DNA from: Endocalyx cinctus
Lineage: Eukaryota; Ascomycota; Sordariomycetes; Amphisphaeriales; Apiosporaceae
Assembly: GCA_001600455.1 (NCBI GenBank)
Contig: BCKC01000004.1
Location: 806,001-870,000, forward strand
Reading direction: 5' to 3'
Length of the DNA stretch: 64,000 bases
Below the pieces are notes generated by a model that was given only the letters and a program-made list of their open reading frames with translations, did not search any database and was not told the DNA's origin. The position numbers and the translations under genes are program-made. Below are positions 20,001 through 30,534 of the stretch, piece after piece; the stretch's first letter is position 1, and each line of letters starts with the position of its first letter.

Positions 20001-22187
20001 TTCGCGTGCAAGCCGGAATAGAGACTGGATATACTTTTCCGTTTCTCCAACCCACTGACTAAGCACATCACCCGCAGAGATGTTGAACATCGTGGCTGAT
20101 GATTCCTTGGCGAAGACACGGGCAATATGGGTCTTCCCAGTTCCTGGCGGACCATATAATAGGGCCCCACTGGTACGGCTTCCCCGCAATAGTTTCGAAG
20201 GTCCGACAATAAGCCCATTCATAAGTGAGACCCATTGCTTAACTCTCGATCGAGTCTCTGGTGCAATTTCAATGCTGGACCATCCAGAAGTAATATTATC
20301 TTGGAAAGTTATATGTTAACATTTAAACAAACGAAACCTAAAAAATATCTCTTAAGGGCAGCTATAGATCTTACCTCCTTTCACAATCGTATCAAGTATC
20401 CCGTATGTATCGGGGAATTTTTCGTCAGAGCTGTCATTCTCCTTGTCGGAGCTGTCATTCTCCTCGTCGGAGGTGTCATCCTCCTCATCTGTGAACCAAT
20501 CACTAACCGCTTGTCTCCGCTTCATAAAATTCTCTAGAGCCGCCTCGATGTTTTCGCTAGTCAGTTTCGTGCATATTTCGAGGACTATGGATCCATAAGC
20601 GTTGGTACATATTCGCCCCAATTCAAGGATTTCTCTTGCGGGAGATTTTTCAAGCCATGGCCAGATTTCGTGAGGTTGTGTAAGCGGTGAAAACGTTCCT
20701 GGAATTCGCTGCCGGATACCTCGTTGGATCAATCTGACATTAGATCGAAGAAAACTTTGTCGTCCTTTGACATAAAAAATATGTTTTTGCTCCGAGGTGT
20801 TTCTTGGGAACACATCAATAACCTGGCTTAGTACGCGACTACCGAGCTTTAAGATAAGCCATCTAAGCATTGACTGGGTTGGATTAGCGCGACACTGTGG
20901 GCACGAGGCGTGCTGATATGTTGTTACAATTGTGAGAATATTCTTTCTTGATCCCACGACTTTTTGAATTTGGTCAAGAATAATTTTTTGCTGCCCGAAG
21001 TCTGTAATTTGAAAGACCCCATGAATGACAATGATGGTTGGACGACTAGTGCTGTCGATAGCATTGTACCTCCCGATCTGAGTGTCTTCCTTTTCCGATG
21101 CTATTGTTTCTTTTATTTCCGGGGCAGAGACTAAAGCCTTGATTATCGTAGTAGAATCCCATGCATTTTCCTTGAACGCCATGAAAAATTTATGGCTAGT
21201 GACAGCGAAATCAAGCTTTAAGATTCCGCGAAGAATACAAGCAAAGCCGAAACTAAGGGAGTAATTTTCTTTTCTTATAGAGCTAATGGCCAACCCCAAT
21301 TTGTCTATAAAGACTAAAATAGAGCCATAAAGCACTAAGAACAAGTTGAGGAAGCTATAGCGATTGTGCCTTTTGTTGCTCCTCGAACGGTCGGGAGTGC
21401 TTAGAGTCATGGGGGGACTAGTCGTGGTACTCCGCATAATTGGTTTTGAATGAGAATATGGACCAAATGAAGATGGAGGAAATGAAGATGGAGGAAATGA
21501 AGATGGAGGAAATGAAGATGGAGGAAATGAAGGTGGACGGAATGATGGTGGATGACATGAAGATAGAGAACCATGGTTCTCTCGAAAGTTTTGCGGGGCT
21601 AAGTGCCGTAGAGCGCATGACGGATTATGAAACATCTGCGAAAGGGGCGCGTCGTGACTTTCCATGAAGCCGCTATCTGCCGGCTTTTTCAATGGCCACA
21701 TCTGATCAAAGTATGTATTCTTAGCAGAAGTAGTGCTAGCACTATTCCCATCTGAGGAACCTCGTTCCCAGAGGACTGCTTCAGAAAGGTCTTCGATATC
21801 ATCGTGATCCAAAATAACCATGTTAGCCTTGATATCTTTGGCGAACTTGAATACTATCTGTGTCAAGAAATCGTGTCCATCGGGGCCAGATTTTGGTAAA
21901 TTTAGCATGGCGAAATTCCGAGAAAACTTCTGGTCCACGGTCGTTTCATTCCTGGCTGGACTCATGAGGAGATTGGAAAGCTGGCGGTAGATACTCGCGT
22001 CTACTTCGTACACACCGGAAGATTGTGTATCATCAGGTGCTGGGCCAGATCGGGTCGAATTTTCATCATAGATGCGGATGGGTGGTTTCATCTGATCGAC
22101 CTCGGCACCTGTCTTCACACAGTAATTGATAAACCATTGTGGCAATCCACAGAACGACTGATTGGCATTATGTGAGTCGTCCACCAT
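17058..22187 (-). CDS. AAA+ ATPase-HET domain fusion protein
   Basis: Three exons: 22187-20375, 20299-18775 and 18720-17058, giving 1,666 residues with exact phases (donors GTAAGA and GTAGGT, acceptors TCCAAG and ACTAG). Start chosen at ATG 22187; an in-frame ATG at 22271 would add a hydrophobic leader. Residues 1-600 include a Pro/Ser/Phe tandem repeat (213-241), a likely membrane helix (about 278-302) and a degenerate ATPase-like part (RPTIIVIHGV). The AAA+ core follows: Walker A GPPGTGKT (654-661), Walker B IVFIDE (709-714), DEAVLRRVPNRLYMGLP, similar to Msp1/ATAD1/spastin-type ATPases. A HET domain starts near 1045 (FTALSYVWGD, then LWADAICINQ-SDNEEKNHQVQLMGRIY) and runs into GDEVWLL near the C-terminus. 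HET domains trigger incompatibility cell death in fungi; AAA+ here could be the regulatory motor, in place of the usual NACHT/NB-ARC. The AAA core looks catalytically intact. I do not know this architecture as a characterised system. Confidence 0.9.
21463..21545. repeat. 15-bp coding minisatellite in the AAA-HET gene
   Basis: Four near-perfect tandem copies of a 15-bp unit (GAAGATGGAGGAAAT on the + strand) plus diverged copies at the edge. On the coding strand they give a PPSSF pentapeptide repeat. The unit length is a multiple of three, so copy number can vary without breaking the frame. Confidence 0.9.
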
Positions 22188-23498
22188 TATGTAAGATAGC
22201 AGAGAGAGACGAGTAAAAGTCAATGATAAATCAGAAACACGGTTGACAAACAATAAAATTATGAAGAGCAAGCTACAACACGCATTTTCATTAAGAAGAG
22301 ATAAGGTCGGATTTTATGTGAGGTACTTTGAGTAAGTAAGAAAGTCGGCGTGGGGTAATAGCCTGCCTACGAGTTGAGAGCCTGACAACGCACTCATTAC
22401 GCAGACCTTTGGTCGGCACTTCCGGCCCTCCATCAGAGCTTCAATCCTTTTAGGCATCCATGGTGTAACTAGTCAGGCCTAAATGCCGCTGTTCGGCTGT
22501 AAGAATAGAGTAGACGATTGGACGATCAGATATATTAAATAAAATATGGTGGTGGCTATAGAGATGGCGTAGGCCTAGAAGCGATGCTGCCGTCATTGTG
22601 TAAGGGTACAGCCTTCTAGTTAGTTTGCCTTAAAATTGCCTTTTTAGGCTTCTTGAAATCATTCACGATTAAAACTATTCATGGGCACATCTGCGGACTT
22701 TTGTCCTGCGTATTGTCCTCGCATAAACGTATCCTCCTGCAAGCAAAGCAAGCAGGCAAGCAGGCAAGCAGGCAAGCAGGCAAGCAGGCAAGCAGGCAAG
22801 CAGGCAAGCAGGCAAGCAGGCAAGCAGGCAAGCAGGCAAGCANNNNNNNNNNNNNNNNNNNNNNNNNNNNNNGCAGGCAAGCAGGCAAGCAGGCAAGCAG
22901 GCAAGCAGGCAAGCAGGCAAGCAGGCAAGCAGGCAAGCAGGCAAGCAGGCAAGCAGGCAAGCAGGCAGGCATTATGTGATTAAAGCGTTGTATTTGACTT
23001 TTTTTTTTTCTTCGGATAAGACCGAAAAATTGATATACCTGAGTTTACGAAGGGTCTTCTACAAGTACACGCCTCTACGGAACCATCTTTAAAAACCCCT
23101 GTCGTTTTCTTATCTTATCTTTTCCGTGTAACACAGTAAAAATTGTAAACTCAGGACGTTCTGTGGGCTGCAAGCTCACCTCCCGTTATGATATTTGTTG
23201 ATATGACTTTTGTGGTGTTTACGAGGAGATACATTAGCTACAACGTAAATATACTATATACCCCGCACTGTGTTGATTTTCTCTTCGTTTTTTTTTTTTT
23301 TTAATTGAAGTACTCTGCTCTATCTTATTTCTCTTAAGAGTGTTAAGACGAGTATAAAGTTTGAATATAATTAGAAACAAATTTGTTAATTTTTAACATA
23401 TGAGCGGTTGGACTCCCTTTGTCTGCCAGTCATTATTTTATCCTGCCTGTCGTCTTTTCGAGCTTTCGCTTGCAGACCATCAACACGCATCTCTGTGT
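22188..23498. other. Intergenic region, AAA-HET promoter side
   Basis: Contains the 5' flank of the AAA-HET gene, the 8-bp minisatellite with an assembly gap (22742-22970), a T-run near 23290-23302 and the 3' flank of the NmrA-like gene. No further gene recognised. Confidence 0.55.
22742..22970. repeat. 8-bp minisatellite (GCAGGCAA)n with 30-N assembly gap
   Basis: Uninterrupted GCAGGCAA units on both sides of 30 Ns at 22843-22872. The gap length is probably arbitrary, so true copy number is unknown. Long open frames across it in several registers are artefacts of the 8-bp period. Confidence 0.95.
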
Positions 23499-24470
23499 TT
23501 ACTCCAACTGATACGGATGCGAAACAAAATACTCTTCCAGCGAAGTGAGTTTACCACGTGCCTGCTGAGCCGCCCATTCAATCAATTCTTCAGTCCTAGG
23601 ACCGAAATACCCCCCAAACTCGGCCTGATACATAAAGCCATCTACGAAGACATCATTGAACATCGGCGGCAGACCCAAGCTTTCTTTAAACTCCTCAGCT
23701 GAAATTTGTTTATAGATGACCTTCTTCCCCGTGGCCTTGGACAAGATGGCAGCGATCTCGTGAAAAGAGTAGAGAGCCTGCGCGGCGCAAAGAGTTTTCC
23801 CCTCAAACTTTCCCGGCTCCTCCAAGATCGCACCGACGAACTTTCCCGTATCACCGATAGCGTCTATGTACGGTATGCGGCTGTTTCCGGGGACAGGACG
23901 AGCGATAACCCAGATTTCGTCACCGTTTTCAGTATCTTGAGTTTTTCGAGGACCTAGGAAAGGTTGGACCGCGAAGTTCTCCATAAAGAAGGCACCACAG
24001 AAGAAGGAGCTCTTGACGACGGTGGGAGACAAGCCTCGGATGTACTTTTCGATCTTGGCTTTGGCGTCGAAAGGTGTGACTTTGGTATACTTGCCCCCGG
24101 AGAGCTCAGAAACCGAAGGAAGAGTGCTGAAAATCAGATACTGGACTCCCTTGGCGACCGCCGCGTCGACAATGCGCTTCCCGTTGCTGAATTCGAATTC
24201 CACGGCTCCAGGTCCCAGGCCGGGCGTCGTGACGATGAAGACGGTGTGGGCGCCCGTAAGTGCCGATTCGAGGGAGTCGCTATCTAAGATATTGCCTTGA
24301 ACAACTTCTACGTTCCTCTCCTTGAGCTGAACGGCTTTCTCCGACTCGACGTTACGGGTGATGGCACGGATTTTGTATACCTGGGATAGATACGGATCTC
24401 CCAGGACATGGTTTACAACCGAACTACCTTGTTGGCCGGTGGCACCAATTACAGCAAGGATGTTGGTCAT
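23499..24470 (-). CDS. NmrA-like NAD(P)-binding protein
   Basis: Single exon, 323 residues. A Rossmann fold starts at the N-terminus (ILAVIGATGQQGSSV, GxxGxxG nucleotide-binding loop), followed by RAITRNVESEKA, where basic residues after the second strand favour NADP(H) recognition. The remaining layout (VFIVTTPG, FSTLPSVSELSGG, IPYIDAIGDTGKFVGAIL) is that of NmrA-like/atypical SDR proteins. Members are redox sensors or reductases; the canonical SDR YxxxK pair is not evident, so a sensor/regulator role or isoflavone-reductase-like activity are both possible. Cytosolic, no signal peptide. It is divergent from the transcription factor gene at 25425, and such NmrA-regulator neighbours sometimes work together; that is inference. 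Confidence 0.88.
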   Translation of the reverse strand: MTNILAVIGATGQQGSSVVNHVLGDPYLSQVYKIRAITRNVESEKAVQLKERNVEVVQGNILDSDSLESALTGAHTVFIVTTPGLGPGAVEFEFSNGKRIVDAAVAKGVQYLIFSTLPSVSELSGGKYTKVTPFDAKAKIEKYIRGLSPTVVKSSFFCGAFFMENFAVQPFLGPRKTQDTENGDEIWVIARPVPGNSRIPYIDAIGDTGKFVGAILEEPGKFEGKTLCAAQALYSFHEIAAILSKATGKKVIYKQISAEEFKESLGLPPMFNDVFVDGFMYQAEFGGYFGPRTEELIEWAAQQARGKLTSLEEYFVSHPYQLE

Positions 24471-25424
24471 TTCGAACTTACGGGGCGAAGAATATATATA
24501 TATATTTGGAACAGAATAAGGTGACGGTCAGGTCGGATAAAGATGTGAATGAAAGTCTGAAGATAGAGGTAGATGATGTGAGTGACTAAATGCTGAATGA
24601 CTGGAAGAATCGTCAGACTTAATATACCCTTTTCTGGCTTACAAATAAAATAGCCCTTCATTCAAGGAAATAAAATATTGCTTGCCCCTTCATCCAAGCA
24701 ATCAAAATAGTTCTACCACCTCCTGCGGTATGTATGTTCTTGATTGTTCTGTCGAAGCTGTATATCATTACTAATCATCTACCCCCTTGTTAAGTTAAGT
24801 ATTGGGTTAAGGAGTTAAGTGACGCCTTGGTTCTCATATTCCTCCTCATGATTTTTCACCTGTAGTCAATTAATAATCTTTTTTTATTGTTTTGCATATG
24901 TAATATTATCATCCTGTAACTTAACTCCTGTATACACTTCTGACTATCATCGATGTAATTATGTGCTCAGGTCGTCATCCCTGAATATCTCTTCATAGGG
25001 TTTAGCTTCAACCCACCTCAAATGATCCAATCATCTAACCTAGCATCCTGTCAACCCACACTGCCACATCGCTTCTTCCCCACTCCTCTCCCACTTTCAT
25101 CCACCTGATTTATCACTCTTCAATTTCTAGATTACCACACAGCACATTTACACATCTACTATTGGTCATACAACGATTGACCCACCTCCAATAACCAACT
25201 CGGTTCCGCAGTCTTAAGGTTCGGCTAGCTAGTGTGGAGAGATCCGTACTAGATAATCGTGTGTAGTTGTCTGTATCATAAGAGAGAAAGACGAAGGAAG
25301 ACCACTTAGCGCTATTAGAAATTGAACCTAATACCGTTTATCAATCGGGGATGGATACGTACCCAGCTAAGAGCACACACACCAGAGTACAGGCACCAAA
25401 GAAACTTGAGAAATACGGAGAATC
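24471..25424. other. Divergent promoter region (NmrA-like / transcription factor)
   Basis: About 0.95 kb between two divergently transcribed genes. It has a TATATATATA run at about 24492-24502 just upstream of the NmrA-like start, and C/T-rich stretches (around 25030-25110) upstream of the transcription factor. No other gene. Confidence 0.5.
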
Positions 25425-26845
25425 ATGCCATTTCATTGCCATCATTCGAATTGCGATCGGTCGTATAATAGAAAGGAGCATCTTTTACGCCACCTGAGAT
25501 CTCATTCTAACCTTCGACAATTCACGTGCCAATTTTGTCCGGCAGCTTTTAATCGCAAGTAAGCCTACTACCCCAAATGGGAATACTTAAAAAGTATCGA
25601 ACTAAAGGTATCTAATCATCGCCATACTTACAGGGATTTACTTAATCGCCATAATCTGAAAAGCCACAGAAAAAATACTAGGAGCAATGACAAGCTATCA
25701 CTACCCCGATCCCTTCTCCCCAAGCCAAAAGAGAATGTTGAAAGCACAATGAGAATAAACGGTGCTTGGAGCCCGGATGATCGGTTTCATGCGACAGCCC
25801 GAGTATTGCGGAGTGGTTTTCTAGTAGAACTAGACGCTACGCTGATGCAACCATCCAACAAGAAATCTCTCGAAGAACATTACTTTCGCAAGTTTCACCC
25901 CCATTGGCCTATTCTTCATAGACATGCATACGAGAATCAATTCCAGCCGCCCGAACTTGTGAACGCTGTTTTGATCGCGGGCCTATGGATGATAGATGCG
26001 GAGAAGACGAGGCAGCAAGCAGAAACTCATCGTGTCAGATTGAGTCAAAAGCTTTGCAAATACCTGGTAACTAATGTTATGCTGTCAACGAACATCCCTT
26101 CAAAATACGATAATGGGTACTGAAGTTTATTATTTTGAAATATAGGTTTCAGTCTCCGAAAGCCTGGTCGATATGGACACATCACCTTGCGCTGAGCTTC
26201 TTCCCCTCTTGCAAGCCTTCATTATTTCATTAATTCTATCCACTCACCAAGGGTCAAATGTGCTACCTAGTATCATCGTGGATACCAAACGAGTTTTCAA
26301 GTTATTTGATTATATTGGTGTTCTAGATCAGCAGAGGATTGACGCTGAGAACCCTCTGAACTCACTCGTCAGGGAGCAGTATCAAAGGTGAGAAAACCAT
26401 CGTTGGCATTTGTGATTATTATTTTTTTCTTCGCGTGCTAATTTATGCTAGACTCGCATTATCTCTGTTTAAAGTATTTATACATATGAATGCGATTGTC
26501 ATGATCCATGTGCCAAAGTTTAATCTTTTCGAATACCTCGATCCTACCATGCTCAAAATCCGGGTTCCGTCGCCACAGAGCATATGGGAGAAGAATATTG
26601 AAGATTATGAAGAACAAGTCCATAACCAAATCTTGGTAGCGGAGATGTTCATTGGTAGTAGTTCAAACCATCTCAATTATCAGGAGTTGACCTTGGTATC
26701 AGCGTACGATTTCACCATAGCCACAGTCCTGGGGCACTACTTAAGAAGGAAGACTGATGAAACCTTTGTTGGTATGATGCGCCAGATTATTCCATCATTA
26801 TTTTGGCACGTCAAAGCTAAAGCAGACCCCTCAAAGACTGGATGA
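25425..26845 (+). CDS. C2H2 zinc-finger / fungal-specific transcription factor
   Basis: Four exons: 25425-25558, 25634-26066, 26146-26387 and 26452-26845, giving 400 residues. Two C2H2 fingers lie at the extreme N-terminus: HCHHSNCDRSYNRKEHLLRH and, spanning the first intron, TCQFCPAAFNRK-DLLNRHNLKSH. The intron thus splits finger 2. Downstream LEEHYFRKFHPHWPILHRHAYE is the start of a fungal-specific transcription factor middle homology region. At 400 residues it is short for this class (usually 600 or more) but ends cleanly. Exon 3's donor/acceptor pair (GTAACT/ATATAG for intron 2) is less canonical than the others, so that junction is the least certain. Nuclear DNA-binding regulator; targets unknown. 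It sits beside the divergently transcribed NmrA-like gene. Confidence 0.82.
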
Positions 26846-27260
26846 ATCTATTATCATCACTGCTGCAAAATATATAGCATAACATAAAACTGTACAACCG
26901 CAGATCCATTGTGATAGACATAATTATATCCAAGTGTCTATACCCCCCCCTCCCCCTTCCCCAGCCTTTTTTTTTTCTCCAAGTGCAGACGATATGTTAG
27001 GATATGACTTTTTTTTCTTTTTTTTTTTTTCTTTTTTGCGTAGAAAGTCTTGATATTTGGTTGGATAATACAGCGACCACTAACTCGCCAGTCTTTTGAT
27101 GTATTAAAATATCGGAAGAAAATACTGTCGACTCTTGGAATGAGAAAGTAGTAACAAATCCCACCCACCCCTCAAAAAAGGAATCCATATCAGATGTGGT
27201 TTATTTCATCCCGTTCTTCCAAATGGCGACAATAAATCACGAGAACTTTTGGTCAATTAC
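26846..27260. other. Convergent intergenic region
   Basis: Spacer between two convergent genes with C-rich (26941-26960) and T-rich (26967-26977, 27009-27036) tracts. No coding sequence recognised. Confidence 0.5.
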
Positions 27261-27707
27261 CTAGGTACTATCTAACCTTACGGACGACCTGCGGAGCAAC
27301 GCCAAAAAACGACGGTGAATATCTTGCGCCCGCGCCTCGAGTTGGAACTTTTCCACCTCGAAGAGGTGATGTGGCTCGTCGATTTGAATCGTTTTCAAAA
27401 GCTCCATGAGGCTATGTAACATCATTTCGAAATATTCTATGTTGCGTAGGATTGGCCAGTCGGTCTCGCCGTGCACGCGTATATTGTCTACTGCCGCAAG
27501 ATAGCATGCTCGATTGCATAGCTCAACCATCAACTGAGCATGTTGCACTAATATTTGATTACATTAACAGGCGAAACCTCTTTTTTGAATGATGGACGAA
27601 TTTGAAACGGGATTAACGGGATACGTACAAATGTATGTTGCGCAGTGATAATCGATGTTACTCTCCTGCTTCTTGATTGAATCGATTATATCTGAGTAGT
27701 CTTCCAT
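27261..27707 (-). CDS. Small helical protein of unknown function
   Basis: Two exons, 27707-27629 and 27547-27261, giving 121 residues. The donor GTACGT and acceptor ATTAG join in phase (ATYI-LQHAQLMVELCNRAC). The protein is acidic to neutral and predicted mostly alpha-helical, with the core EYFEMMLHSLMELLKTI and a basic C-terminal RRFLALLRRSSVRLD. No signal peptide, membrane segment or family motif that I recognise. It is convergent with the transcription factor gene. A real gene is supported by the clean splice and coding-like composition, but function is unknown; a degenerate remainder of a larger protein is possible. Confidence 0.55.
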
Positions 27708-28895
27708 TTCACGTCCAAACTACTTTCGGTTATACTTCGTCGCTGACTCGACTTGGCATACGGGTATCCGATGAGTCTATCACAGTTGTATATTAACAAG
27801 TCAAATAATAATACTCTATTTTGGTTATTACCAGTCAAGGAAAGTTTTATGCTTGTAAATTGCCACGAAATTTTACAGGGAATAGACTCTGCGGAGAAAT
27901 ATATAGAATTTCCATGACTTTATCGCAACAATAGTCTTGGTCATGGCATTTTCAAAGACTGCTATATTAAAAGTATTTTTAAACATGACAGATTTACACA
28001 TGCCTTAAGTATCATTGCGCTTTATAGCCGTATGAATAGAGAATAACATCGTGTTACGCTACTAGTATATAGTATTAAAACTCTTCCTGTCAATCTTAAA
28101 TCATGTACTTCTCAAGTACCGGAGCGTGCCTAGGTAATTAGCCAGTCCACGCGAGGCCCAGACTAATATGGTGGATTTCATGATGTCGATTCATTGATAC
28201 GGTCTCCAGCGATGTTTCACTAGATAGATGATAACAATCACGACATTTCTCAATGAGGCTCCATATATGGACGGGATGATGTAGCGCTTTGGAAATCTAC
28301 GTGAGAACCAATCAAAATAAACTTTTACCAATCGAGATGCTTATTCGATAGTCGGCCATCGCCACGCTTATCTGATAAGCAGTTACAATCCATTAAAGTC
28401 TGGCTGAAAGATGTTGCTAAAAGGGGAACAAGTTCTGCCCGATGAGGAGTAAAGTCCCACCTCTGTAGAGACAGCAACTGGGCGAGCCCTTGTAGCCTAA
28501 TGGTTCCATTGGGCCAGAATCTCACCTTGTCAGATGTTTTTCAATACTAATCCTCGATGAATATCACATGTTTCTATTGGCAGAATTAAATCACGAAGGA
28601 CTACAGTAGATGATCTCATATGGGCACTATGGGTTCACGGTGCTTCAAACATCACCTGATAATAACTCTTATGAGACCACACAACATAATTGTTATTAAA
28701 CCAAGAACAATTATGATAGATTGCTACTAATCTACTGTTGGAAAGCTAGTATATGAGTAGGGCATAATTATGAGTTATGTGGGAAATCCAAGATTATATT
28801 TCATATAAACTAACAGAAAAATCTAGAAACACCTTTCGCATTGCCTTATCTTTAGCACAACTCAAGTAACGGCGTAAATAGTGTTTACTATAGTC
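27708..28895. other. Intergenic region without recognised gene
   Basis: About 1.2 kb, strongly AT-rich. A short open frame at 28325-28525 (minus) shows no family resemblance. No repeats of note. Confidence 0.45.
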
Positions 28896-30534
28896 TTAGT
28901 TCTTGGACAAGATATAAATCTCCCCCTCTTGGGCGTTGTCACTTCCCACAAACAAGCCGCGCCCAGCAGGGTCCCTAAAAAAGAGTTAAATAAATTAGTT
29001 ATTTTGTAGTGGATAATCAAAACGCAGATAATAAGCATAGATAGTAAATAGAAGAGAAGGGGGGCACGACGGAAAGAAGCAGAAGTAGAGAATTATGACT
29101 CACCATCCGGCAGCAGTAAGCCTAAAGCAATTACTCATGGTCAACCCATTTGCGGTGCACGACCCAGGGTTCGTAGCGCTGAAGATGTCGGTGTAGCCCG
29201 TCATACTATCTGCTGCGGCCACCGGGTCATAAGACCCATCCTCGAGCTGCTTAAAGGGCACCTCTACGACCTTGAAACCGGTGGGGGGCTGTCGGTCCCA
29301 CGATCCGTGGAACGTCACGTACATATTAGTAGCGTTGGTGTCGAATGCGTTCCAGATCGGTGCGCTATGGGCCATGAACGTCAGACGTGGAGGCGTCGCC
29401 ATGGTGCTGCAGTCAGCGTCCGATTGCACGCCATTACCGGCCGATAACATGAATTGGCCGCCCGTCTTGATTCCCTTGCTAGCGAAGGGGGTTGGATCCC
29501 AGACGGAAAAGCAGTGTGGGTAGCCGTACCATACGTCGCGTGCCGTTAAAGGATCGCCAACTGATGATGTACGTGATAATTAATATTGTATTGACAGGAA
29601 TAAAAGAAGGCAGGGTAGATCCAACTTACGGTTGTTAAGCTTTTCAGCCGGGTTATCAATGTGAATATCTTGACCGTTGAGACGGAAATCCTGCACGATG
29701 TATATTAGTTTGATGTCCTCGTCAGGGTCTAAAAAAAAGGCAAAGAAATGGAATAAGTACATCACCGCTGTTCTCTACACCCCAAACCACGCCGGCGGGG
29801 TCCTGGACGAACCCGATCTCATTTCGCAGACCATAAGCAAAGACCTCACCATCCGTCTTGTAGTTATATCCAGAAGCGGGGGCGGCGCTCATGTCGAAGA
29901 TCTTGATGATGGCACGGCCAGTAGCAGGCTGGGCCGATGCGGTGTCGAGGTTCTGGTTAGAGCCAACTTGGACGAGTACCATGTTTGGCTGGGAAGCGAC
30001 GACCATGACGTTCCTAGTCGAGTGAATGCCGGAGTCCATGCCGTTAATGACGGTCTTCAGGTTAGTGGCGGTCCTCGCGGCGGGATCGTAGGTCCAGGAC
30101 CAGACGGATCGCTCGCCGCTGGCGTACAGGGTCGTGCCGTCGGGGGTGAGGGCTAACCCGTGGTTGATGGCCGGGTTGCTTACTAGCGTCGCCGTGCTGT
30201 TGATGCAGCCATCTTCGCCGAATGTGTGGACTGAAATCCCCTTTTGCGCTTCCGCTACTAGTAGATTACCGTTCGTGTCCCAGGTAAGGGTTCGCACGCC
30301 TCTTAGGCCACCGGCGATCTTCATGACCGACCATCCCGACGCCACGGTCGACTGGTATCGCATAGCGGGAACACCGCTGCATGTTGTGGGTAGCGGCAGA
30401 GCCTTAATGTCGGCATTTACCTGGCCTATAGGACTGTCATCAGGTGCATATTCGTGGTTGTGAAGAAGAAGAAAAATCTACTCACCGGCACCTATAAGGG
30501 CGGCAATACCCGCGGTGATCTGTAGCAAGCGCAT
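28896..30534 (-). CDS. Secreted sorbosone/glucose dehydrogenase-like beta-propeller protein
   Basis: Five exons: 30534-30486, 30425-29761, 29690-29630, 29560-29104 and 28974-28896, giving 436 residues; every phase fits. Exon 1 encodes a signal peptide (MRLLQITAGIAALIGAG). The body follows the soluble quinoprotein glucose/L-sorbosone dehydrogenase fold: GLRGVRTLTWDTNGNLLVAE, INHGLALTPDGTTLYASGE, EVFAYGLRNEIGFVQDP, WGVENSGD-DFRLNGQDIHIDNPAEKLNN and YVTFHGSWDRQPPTGFKV are family landmarks. Bacterial members use PQQ; fungal ones occur as secreted enzymes, often as AA12-type pyranose dehydrogenases. Probable role: extracellular sugar oxidation feeding electrons to oxidative polysaccharide breakdown. 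For intron 2 two acceptors exist; I chose the one that restores the family sequence NSGDDFR. No C-terminal carbohydrate-binding or cytochrome domain is present. Confidence 0.88.

Noticed and set aside
22653..22983. Several long open frames in both strands through the minisatellite
   Set aside because: Products of an 8-bp repeat with no stops, interrupted by Ns; low-complexity peptides (Lys/Gln/Ala or Leu/Ala/Cys).
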